A stretch of DNA of 45,662 nucleotides from the NCBI GenBank assembly GCA_937146725.1, contig CAKZRU010000009.1, positions 1 through 45,662 of the forward strand. The letters run 5' to 3'. The DNA comes from an uncultured Myxococcales bacterium. GTDB taxonomy: Bacteria > Myxococcota_A > Bradymonadia > UBA7976 > VGTA01. Position 1 is the first letter of the stretch; each line of letters starts with the position of its first letter. The notes beneath the pieces were generated by a model. That model was not told where the DNA came from and did no database searches. It saw nothing but the letters and a program-made list of their open reading frames with translations. Made by a program: the position numbers and the translations under genes. Positions 27,797 to 36,400 of the stretch are shown piece after piece.

Positions 27797-29506
27797 CTAA
27801 ACCAAAGCCAATAAAGCATCGGCGCGCTTAAGCACGGCCTCAATGGATATCTTGGGATGCAAATCACCATAGACTCTGCCCGGCTGACTGCCCAAACGAG
27901 ATAAGCAAAAAGCCTCGGCAATATATGATGGAGCAAAGCGACAAAGCAAAGAAGCCTGAAGGGTTACCGCGAGTTCTGCGCCAATAAAGCGAGCGCCACA
28001 GGCTAACTCGTGTTCATTCCATGTACGGGTTTCATGTAGGTTCTTTTGTAAGCTTAATAACTTTTGATCAAGCAGAGAATGATGGCCTTTTGCTTTGTTT
28101 AATTCAGCCATAAAGGCGGCTGTTGTTTCGGGAGACCTATGCATTGCTCTGAGTATATCTAAGCAAATCACATTTCCTGAGCCTTCCCAAATACTATTGA
28201 GTGGAGACTCTCTGAATAAGCGAGGCATAATTGATTCTTCAACATAGCCAGCCCCACCATGGCATTCCAAAGCTTCATACACCAAGTTTGGCGTGCGCTT
28301 ACAAATCCAGTATTTTACAACCGCTGTGGCTAAACGAGTAAAAAGCTTGGCATTCTGATCTTGGGCATAGCTTGCTTGATCAAAGCAATGAGCAAGATAC
28401 ATAGTTGTCCAAGTTGCGGCTTCACTTTCTAACCATAAATCAGCAAGCACCGTACGCATAAGCGGTTGATTTATGAGCGTTTTACCAAAGGCTGATCGAT
28501 GCGCACAATGAGCAAAGGCCTGAGTCACTGCCCGACGCATAATCGAAGCATTGGCTAATGAAGCGTCCAAACGGGTATGATGCACCATCTCAATGATCGT
28601 TCTTACACCAGCACCGACTTCTCCCACCTGCTGAGCCCATGCTTGATTAAACTCTACCTCACTTGAGGCATTCGCATGATTACCCATCTTATCTTTTAAG
28701 CGTTGAATCAATATGTGATTGCGGCGGTTCTCTGGAGTCCAACGAGGCAAAAAGAAGCAGGTTAATTGGCCCTCAACCTTTGCTAAAGTGAGGAAAGCAT
28801 CCGACATTGGTGCCGAGCAAAACCATTTATGCCCTGTTAATAAGTAGTTTTTACCTTCTCCGGTCCATTCGGCCGTAGTTTGGTTGGCACGTACATCCGA
28901 TCCGCCTTGCTTTTCGGTCATCGCCATTCCCATGGTAATGCCTGCTTTTTGGGCCATCGGTTTAAACTCGGGATCATATTTAGGCGTCACTAATTTAGTG
29001 ACAACTTCTTTAAACTCTGGATGTTGAGCTAAAACAGACGTGGCAGCATAGGTCATGGAAAGTGGACAGCAGACGCCCGCTTCCACTTGTGACAATAAAT
29101 AAAGCTTAGCAGCGTGACTTAAATGTCCACTGGCCGGAGCTTTTTGTTTCTCTGCCGAAGCAAGATGTTGCCAAGCAACACTGCTCACTTGCTGGGAGAT
29201 TCCTAAGTCCATCAAGTGATGGTAAGCAGGATGAAAATCGACTTCATCAACTCTATGACCAAAGCGATCATGGGTCATTAAGCGAGGTTTGGTTTGATTT
29301 GCTCTCCAGCCCCAATCAATCACTTGGGCACTCCCTACTTGGTTAGCAAACTCTTGAACAGAAACACCTGCCTCTGTCGCCCATAAATTAAAGGCATCTT
29401 GTAAAGCAGGATCAGCCTTCCAAAGTGGGAGTGGGATCAACTCCTTAGCTTGGTTACTTACGCGATGAGTTGAAAGCTCTTGCTGTGGTGAATAATATAT
29501 CGGCAT
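27797..29506 (-). CDS. aidB: AidB-type acyl-CoA dehydrogenase
   Basis: About 569 residues, starting at ATG 29506 where GGAG lies ~7 nt upstream; an ATG at 29536 lacks such a site. The acyl-CoA dehydrogenase fold is clear: GMAMTEKQGGSDV and GHKWFCSAP in the FAD-binding middle domain, LKDKMGNHANASSEVEF, the C-terminal helical bundle and IWEGSGN with the expected catalytic Glu. The long N-terminal domain (RFGHRVDEVDFHPAYHHLM) is the AidB hallmark, and the whole length is similar to E. coli AidB. E. coli AidB belongs to the adaptive response to alkylating agents, binds DNA and has isovaleryl-CoA dehydrogenase activity. No ada, alkA or alkB lies nearby, so its regulation here is unknown. It is divergent from the MORN lipoprotein gene across a 233-bp AT-rich gap. 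Confidence 0.88.
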   Translation of the reverse strand: MPIYYSPQQELSTHRVSNQAKELIPLPLWKADPALQDAFNLWATEAGVSVQEFANQVGSAQVIDWGWRANQTKPRLMTHDRFGHRVDEVDFHPAYHHLMDLGISQQVSSVAWQHLASAEKQKAPASGHLSHAAKLYLLSQVEAGVCCPLSMTYAATSVLAQHPEFKEVVTKLVTPKYDPEFKPMAQKAGITMGMAMTEKQGGSDVRANQTTAEWTGEGKNYLLTGHKWFCSAPMSDAFLTLAKVEGQLTCFFLPRWTPENRRNHILIQRLKDKMGNHANASSEVEFNQAWAQQVGEVGAGVRTIIEMVHHTRLDASLANASIMRRAVTQAFAHCAHRSAFGKTLINQPLMRTVLADLWLESEAATWTTMYLAHCFDQASYAQDQNAKLFTRLATAVVKYWICKRTPNLVYEALECHGGAGYVEESIMPRLFRESPLNSIWEGSGNVICLDILRAMHRSPETTAAFMAELNKAKGHHSLLDQKLLSLQKNLHETRTWNEHELACGARFIGAELAVTLQASLLCRFAPSYIAEAFCLSRLGSQPGRVYGDLHPKISIEAVLKRADALLALV

Positions 29507-29739
29507 ACATGTACTCCATAGGGTTACAGTGAGCATACATTAACTGATATCTCAGCATATATAGCTTACAATTTTTTACAAAATATATTGTTATTAGCAC
29601 AAAAAATGAGCTTGTCAGAAAGCAAACACTGTGGTGTCATAATTTGCACTCTAAAATAATTTACACATTTGTCTAAAGCCCATCTTACTATTTCCGATAG
29701 GGAAAACTCGATGTTATTTAGAATCATAGAGGGACTGAA

Positions 29740-30366
29740 ATGCACACAAGTTCAAAAATAGAGAAAACCTCCACCAAGTTCTTTGATTCTTTTTCTCTAC
29801 TCTTTCTTGCCTGCTTCAGCATGATCAGTGCGCTCGCTTGTGAGCCACCACCACCCTGCCCTTCTAAAACTGAACTAGAAGGAGAGCTTCCGCCTGAAAA
29901 GGAAAGCGAACTTAAAAAAGTTCAGTATAAAAGCTTTGAAGCTAGCTGTGTGATTCCCGGTTCTCATGGTGATGTACGTCATGGATTCCATAAGGTTTGG
30001 TACAGAGGTGGACGCACCCTTAAGTCTCAGCATACTTACGAGGGTGGTATTCGTAATGGTGAATATCAGCTCTATTTTGCGGATGGAACAATCCGTGAAA
30101 AAGGAGCTTATCGTTTTGGTATCAAACATGGGAAATATCAAAGTTTTCACCGAAATGGTAAAATCCATATTGAAGGTGAATACCAAGATGGTAAAAAAAG
30201 TGGAGATTTCACTATTTACTCAAGTAACGGAACCCATATTCAAAAAGGTCCTTATGTTTTGGATATGAAGCATGGTAAATGGACGAGTGAATATGTATCG
30301 CTCAATGGACGCAAGATCACCTTTGGCTCAATTTACCACTATGGCCGAAGTACGGTTGATAACTAA
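29740..30366 (+). CDS. MORN-repeat lipoprotein (YwqK-like)
   Basis: A 208-residue protein with a signal peptide ending ISALAC (lipobox, Cys34), then a Pro/Glu-rich tether. Residues ~80-190 carry about five MORN-2-like repeats of ~22 residues, recognisable as YEGGIRNGEYQLYFADG, YRFGIKHGKYQSFHRNG, YQDGKKSGDFTIYSSNG and YVLDMKHGKWTSEYVSLNG. Such repeats form a beta-meander that often mediates protein or lipid contact. Some members are annotated as antitoxins (YwqK), but this lipoprotein form is more likely an envelope scaffold. GAGGGAC lies ~7 nt before the ATG. It is followed by 162 bp of AT-rich non-coding DNA and the cytochrome lipoprotein gene on the same strand. Confidence 0.82.
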   Translation: MHTSSKIEKTSTKFFDSFSLLFLACFSMISALACEPPPPCPSKTELEGELPPEKESELKKVQYKSFEASCVIPGSHGDVRHGFHKVWYRGGRTLKSQHTYEGGIRNGEYQLYFADGTIREKGAYRFGIKHGKYQSFHRNGKIHIEGEYQDGKKSGDFTIYSSNGTHIQKGPYVLDMKHGKWTSEYVSLNGRKITFGSIYHYGRSTVDN

Positions 30367-30528
30367 GTTTAAATGTTTGTGTGTTTGAGCGTTATACAAA
30401 AATTAGCTTGAAGCACTAAAAACTTAGGAGTATTCACCTTTTAATTAAGTTATGAAAAATCAAGTTGTACACTGGCCAATATAAATCGGCTTTACTTGAT
30501 CGATCATAGTTAGGATTAAAGGGTAAAT

Positions 30529-32376
30529 ATGCAAATAATAACGAATAGAACTCTTTTTAAACTGAGTCTATCTTTCTGTTTAATACTGATAGGTTATGCT
30601 TGTGAAGAAAAGCAAAGCCCAATCATTAGTACAGAGGATATGACAAGCAATGAGCTTGATATGATGACAACAACTGTTGTTGATATGGTCGTCAATCCTG
30701 AAATTGATCAACAAGTAGAACTAGAAAACCTTGATCCCGATGGCGTAGAACCAGGTGATACAGCCGTTTTACAACTTCAGGAAATGCGTGCCTTAAACTT
30801 TGCTGCTTTTACCACCAGTGAAGCTTGTGCCTTGTGCCATAGTAATCACTTTGCAGCTACAGCAATGAGAAATGCGGCCAATGAGGAAATTGCTCCCTAT
30901 AATCTTTGGCGTGGTTCCATGATGTCTAACGCAAGCCGCGATCCTTTTTGGTGGGCTCAAGTAGCTTCTGAAGTTGCTCTTAACGATCCTGAAGAACAAG
31001 AAAAGATCGAGGGCGAATGTATCCGCTGTCATGCGCCTGCCTTATCAGAAACCGCTCGTTCTGAAGCCAATCGCGAAGGTCGTATGCAAGATCTAAAAGG
31101 AAATACTCACCCGTCAATTGTAGGTCTTGATGGTGTAGCCTGTACAACCTGCCACCAAATTCTTCCTGACAATCTTGGCACTCATGAGTCATTTTCTGGT
31201 GGATATGTGATCGGTCAAGAACGTAAGATCTTTGGCCCACATGAAAATCCGGCACCCGGTCCAATGATCAATCATGTCAACTATACGCCCACACATGCGA
31301 CTCATGTCACCGAGTCAAAGTTATGTGCCACCTGTCATACCCTGTTACATGAGCCCAAGGAAGATCAGGGCGAATGGGGCTTTCCTGAGCAAACTCCTTA
31401 TTTAGAATGGCGTAATTCAATTTATTCTAATGAAGAAGATCCTAATAATCCTGATGCTAAAACTTGCCAAGGTTGTCACCAACCTACCTATGATGAGGAC
31501 GGCTATATCAGAACCCGTATCGCTCGTTCTCCGCCTGGTGGTGACTTCCGCATCAACCCAAGAGAGCCTTTTGGGCAACATACCTTTGTAGGTGCGAATG
31601 TGGTTATGCCTCAAATGATTAAGGCGGAGCGAGACACACTTAATCCGGTGGGCACTGATGAGGCGTTAGATATGGTCAGTGAGATTGCGATTGGACGACT
31701 AGAATCCTCTGCCTCATTAACCATTGAAGACCTTGAGCAAAGCGCAGAAACACTTTCATTTACTGTGAATGTTGAGTCCTTTGTCGGTCATAAATTACCT
31801 ACTGGTTTCCCATCTCGTAGAGTTTGGCTGGTGGTTAAGGCGACTGGTGCTAATGATGAGGTACTCTTTTATTCCGGACGTTATAACCCACAAGGACGCA
31901 TTGTTGATGCAGAGGGTAAAGCGATTGAAAGCGAATGGGCTTATGGCCCGATTGAACCACACTATCAACAAATTACCAATGAGCGCCAAGTCCAAGTTTA
32001 TGAGGCTGTAATGGGTGATCAAGCGAATCGATTTACTCACGCAATCACCCAAGCAAAAGGTTGGCTAAAAGATAATCGGCTACTACCTAAGGGTTATCAA
32101 AACGATCATCCAGAGGCTGGCTATACAAAGCCTATTGGTTTAAATGATGATCCAGACTTTAATGCGGGCTCTGACCGCGTTCAATACTTAATCACCTTAG
32201 CTGAAGGCAAGCAGGTAGAACGCTTGCAGATCAAGCTCGTATACCAAACCTTAGGCGCTCGCTTTATGCGTTCATTGTTCCAAGTTGACGTACCCGAAGT
32301 GGCCGCATTTAGAACCATGTACGAGCGTGCTGATGTCAGTCCAGTGGTGATGGCTGAGATCGATCAAAGTCTCTAA
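30529..32376 (+). CDS. Pentaheme c-type cytochrome lipoprotein
   Basis: A 615-residue predicted lipoprotein (lipobox IGYAC) with an acidic Met/Asp/Val-rich tether. Five CxxCH haem c motifs are visible: CALCH (100), CIRCH (164), CTTCH (205), CATCH (266) and CQGCH (313). The spacing and the SMMSNASRDPFWWAQV segment resemble cytochrome c554-like multihaem proteins of deltaproteobacteria. The haem-free C-terminal half (residues ~380-600) is beta-rich and holds SFVGHKLPTGFPSRRVWL, a conserved element of these proteins. The likely role is periplasmic or outer-membrane electron transfer; the partner and substrate are unknown. AAAGGGT lies 5 nt before the ATG. No Ccm maturation gene is in the window, though a TlpA-like reductase lies at 18.9 kb. 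It is followed closely by a membrane SET-like gene. Confidence 0.85.
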   Translation: MQIITNRTLFKLSLSFCLILIGYACEEKQSPIISTEDMTSNELDMMTTTVVDMVVNPEIDQQVELENLDPDGVEPGDTAVLQLQEMRALNFAAFTTSEACALCHSNHFAATAMRNAANEEIAPYNLWRGSMMSNASRDPFWWAQVASEVALNDPEEQEKIEGECIRCHAPALSETARSEANREGRMQDLKGNTHPSIVGLDGVACTTCHQILPDNLGTHESFSGGYVIGQERKIFGPHENPAPGPMINHVNYTPTHATHVTESKLCATCHTLLHEPKEDQGEWGFPEQTPYLEWRNSIYSNEEDPNNPDAKTCQGCHQPTYDEDGYIRTRIARSPPGGDFRINPREPFGQHTFVGANVVMPQMIKAERDTLNPVGTDEALDMVSEIAIGRLESSASLTIEDLEQSAETLSFTVNVESFVGHKLPTGFPSRRVWLVVKATGANDEVLFYSGRYNPQGRIVDAEGKAIESEWAYGPIEPHYQQITNERQVQVYEAVMGDQANRFTHAITQAKGWLKDNRLLPKGYQNDHPEAGYTKPIGLNDDPDFNAGSDRVQYLITLAEGKQVERLQIKLVYQTLGARFMRSLFQVDVPEVAAFRTMYERADVSPVVMAEIDQSL

Positions 32377-32412
32377 GCATTGGTCACCAAGCGGAATATC
32401 CAAACTAGACTT

Positions 32413-33426
32413 ATGTTGAGCCAAACTCATCACTATTCCTTGAAACTATGGGCTTTAGCCTTGAGTGTGTGCTTACAGCTATGGGTGTATTTCACAACTA
32501 TAGATTCTTCGGTGAATGCCTATCGTGATCATCACTATCTTTTGTTACTTATCTTATTAAGTTTATTGGCGATTGTGAACCAACTAGACCTAAAAATCAG
32601 AACCTTTTTACAAAGCAGTGATACGCCAGTTCCTCTTGATCAAGAGGGCATTAAGATCTTAAATGAACAGGCCAATTTAGGTATTAAACTCGTTCATGAT
32701 GAAACTTTCAGTCCCCAGCTTATAGAATTAGAAAAGCTGACGCCTGAAGACTCAAAGTATATAAGATCTCTGTTAGCCAAACCTCAGAAGTATTTAGATA
32801 GACTGAGCACACAGTTGAGGCCTACTGATTCATTAAGCTTTCTTCAACTTGAAGATTATGCCGAATGTCGGGTCTTAGCGCATCTTCCTGAAATTAATGG
32901 TCGCTTACAAGTCGGTTTATTTGCGACTCAACCGATTCCCGCGCAAGCTATATTTTTATGGAAAAGTGATGTCGCTCTTGTTTCCAAAAGAACTCAAAAC
33001 CTTTTTGGTGCCACCGAGCAAATTAATCAACGTCCACTCACTGTAGATCAAAAGGTCAATGCCATCCAAAGTGGCGGTCCAATCTTACGTTCAAATCCAA
33101 TCACCTTAATCAACTTTTCATGGTGTCATACCGACAGTGTTGATGCTCAGAGTAGTCCCTATCTCATTTTACCCCCACATGACCTAGGCACAGCAAATTG
33201 CCACTTTGCAAGTGTACAAACCCAAGTCACAGAAGAGCTTAATCTATGTTCGGCAATTATCAGCCATAAGTCTATTTATCCGGGCGAGCAACTGTTGGCT
33301 TATAGTGGCTCGGGCCACAATGCAATGGTGATTTCGATCAGACGTTTACTTTCGAAAACTTTGGCGTTGATCACGCCTGCCTTAATCATTTGGCCTTGGT
33401 TAAAACTTTATCAAAGTTTAAATTAA
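32413..33426 (+). CDS. Membrane-tethered SET-like domain protein
   Basis: About 337 residues from ATG 32413; an in-frame TTG at 32380, 4 nt after the cytochrome stop, is an alternative. Two hydrophobic segments lie near residues 10-30 and 40-60, and a third is at the C-terminus (LALITPALIIWPWLKLY). The central ~180 residues show the order expected of a SET domain: a VGLFATQPIPAQAIF strand-turn, then ITLINFSWC with ANCHFASV (compare INHSCDPN..NC), then IYPGEQLLAYSGSG (compare I..GEEL..DYG). SET domains methylate lysines with SAM. The substitutions make this a divergent, possibly inactive or repurposed member. Membrane embedding is unusual. The assignment rests on motif order only and is moderately uncertain. 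It probably shares a transcript with the cytochrome gene. Confidence 0.55.
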   Translation: MLSQTHHYSLKLWALALSVCLQLWVYFTTIDSSVNAYRDHHYLLLLILLSLLAIVNQLDLKIRTFLQSSDTPVPLDQEGIKILNEQANLGIKLVHDETFSPQLIELEKLTPEDSKYIRSLLAKPQKYLDRLSTQLRPTDSLSFLQLEDYAECRVLAHLPEINGRLQVGLFATQPIPAQAIFLWKSDVALVSKRTQNLFGATEQINQRPLTVDQKVNAIQSGGPILRSNPITLINFSWCHTDSVDAQSSPYLILPPHDLGTANCHFASVQTQVTEELNLCSAIISHKSIYPGEQLLAYSGSGHNAMVISIRRLLSKTLALITPALIIWPWLKLYQSLN

Positions 33427-33450
33427 TAACCAATAGCTTCACATGAAGTA

Positions 33451-36400
33451 CTAGCGAGTTAGCGATTGCACAAGCTGTAGGCCATATTGACCAAAGTTAT
33501 TAATTTGGGAGAGAACTTGAGTACTTGCTTGCTGGATAATCAGCGCTTTGGTTTGGCGAGCCACTTCTTGAGCAAAATCTGCATCTTGAATACGACTCAA
33601 ATAGTTTTCAGTCTGGAACAAAGATTCTTCTAAACTTGTAATCTCACGATTCATTCGGCTTTGAGCTGCACCCGTCTCAATGCGAGCATCATTAATACGT
33701 CCGATCGCTTCATCAATCAGTCTTAAGCTTTCTTCGGCTTCTTCTTGTGAGGTCATATCAAGCTTGGCTACCGAAAACTCTGTGTTAATCCCAAGACTTG
33801 CTGATTGTAGGGAATTCAGCGTTCCAGGATTATTAACCTCAGCAGCATCACCAACATATAAGAACCGACCCACACTATTATCAACATTAACTTCGCTATA
33901 TTCGATGGAAATATTATCCTCAGACTCTAAGATAATTTGCGAAGCAAAGTTTTGGCTCAAAGAACCAACCACATCAATGTAGAAGATATCTCCTTGATAT
34001 AAACGATGAGCTTCACCCGCACCATTATTAGCATCAAACTGCATAAAAACACCTAGTTCTAAGTAACCTGGACCACCGATGTTTCCAACATCAGCAGCCG
34101 AAACAGCAGGCACATCCGTAGCAATCACCTCGTTTTTGTCTAGGCGGGTCACTTTTAAGCGAGCAGCCCCATCTACATTGCCAGTAGTCGTAACTTCCAC
34201 CATAAAGGTTGTAGGATAGGCGGGGTCGGTATACTGACCAAAAACACTATAATCTCCACGATAGCCACGGGCTTGGAAGCGGATTTCATCACCGACTTCA
34301 AAGGTATCATCGACACTAAAGTTTAAGTTTAGGCCATCGGTAATCGTCACAGATGAATTAAGCGTATATACCGTTGGCTCAAAAGCACTGTTAATAGGCC
34401 CCACTGTAATTTGTTCACCCACCTTGAGAATGCCTACATTTTCTTCAATCTCATAGATATGACCTTGATTTAAATGAGGAGCGGTTACTGCTAAATCATA
34501 ACGGGTGCCCACTTCAAGAGTGTCGGCAATCAAGTCAGCTTGCCAAATATCACCCACTTGCAAGCTTTTCACATTAAGTTCTGCAATTTCAGTATTCGCC
34601 GCAGCTAATTCAGACTGCTTCAAGCTAAGTGTGTAACGATCATCAAAGCCCTTGATGGGATCATCAATGATTAGGTCAAAACCTGGATCCTTACCGGCTT
34701 CCAAAATACCATTCAAATCAAAGGTATGCTGGCCCAAGGAAGTGCCAATAACATAATCTGTACCACCATTATTCAAGGCGGTATCCTCAATATTAATCGT
34801 TGGTGTTCCTCCTAAGTTTAACTCGAAACGATCATCAATTTGCCCTGTACCAGAACTAAATACAGCTTTAATATTGAGATCTTGGCTAGAATCATAAGCA
34901 GCCCCAAAGAGAGCAGTTTTCTCGTCAGCACTTAAACTAATTAAGTCTATTGATAGCTCATTGCCGGGATCATTGCTTATGTTCTTTTGGACAGATACAC
35001 CATTTCCAGTGCTTAAGGTGGTACTAAGTGAGACAGTTTTTAACTTATCGAGGGTAATTTTCCATATATCGTCTTCACTGGCTTCAACATTGGTGATTTT
35101 AAGGCTAATATCTGGATCACCTTTAGTAAAGAAGCCATTAAAGGCTGCATCACTGAAGTCAATAATACCACCGCTAATATCAACAACCGTATCCCCTCCA
35201 CCCACAGCAGTTTCGACACGGGCTTGAGGACCTTTGAGCGAAAAGCTGACCGTATTCCCTATACCATTGTTTGATAAAGAGGTATCCAAATCAAAACCTG
35301 GATCAAAATCAAAGATTTTACCGCCCCCCGATAAATCGGCATGACCAAGATCAATTTTGCCTCCGTTAGCGGTGATATCAATGTCTCTTACAGTTTGAGT
35401 ACCGGCGGCATCACTAATATCCACGGTCTGAGAGCGATTAAAGTTAACGATAAAGTTTTGATTAGTTTCAATTGTATTTGCTGTAATCACCACATCCAAA
35501 TCAACTTCACCAAAGCCAAGTGTTCCTAGATTGACAATATTTAATCCATCAGCAAGACTGTATGTTTCTGATGTCCCATTGACTGTTAGCTTTAATTCAT
35601 TATTGTTGGTAAAAAGCCCGTTGACAACTAAGTCTCCACGATTAAAATTACTTTTATTACGGACTGCGACAGTACCATTAAAGTCACCCGGATCAATCGT
35701 CTCTGTGACTTTACCCGAGAAGGTTACATTAAAATCTACATCACTGCTTGATCCATTGTATTTGGCTCCGGCTTCAGCTTGCACATTGAAAGTATCATTA
35801 GCAAAGCTCAGAGTAGATGGATTAATGACATCACCTAGATATGAAACCGTGATAATTTCTTTACCACTAAAACCATTATAAGTACCTAAAACGATGAGAT
35901 TAGTCCCATCATCGCCATTAACATGATTGACTGATGTGACCGCATTTGTGCCATCAAAATCGATTTGTACTGTCTGATCGCCAAATAGACCGGTATAATT
36001 TCCTGATACACTCGCATCTGCACCAGCAACATCATTGACACTATTATAACCATTGCCAATTTGGCTAATTGTCTGAGTGGTGACATTGCTGAAGGAGATC
36101 TTATATTCTTTATCGCCCAAGCTATTATTATACACAGCATTGTTTGATAAGCTCATAGTCCCCCCGTCTTGGGCAGTACTTGTATCTCGTTCAAAACTTA
36201 AGCTATCAAAGTGTGTGCTATCAAAAGTAATCGTTAAACCTGGTGTAATCGTGTTGGCTACACCTGAATTAACCGTAAAGCTTGCACTAGTCACAGTATT
36301 ACCATTAACGTCAACCAACACAGCTTCAACTTTGCCTTGCGCATTGGTTGTGCCATGTCCAACAACCACCGAACCGATCTCCGAAAGTTGTAAGCGAAGG

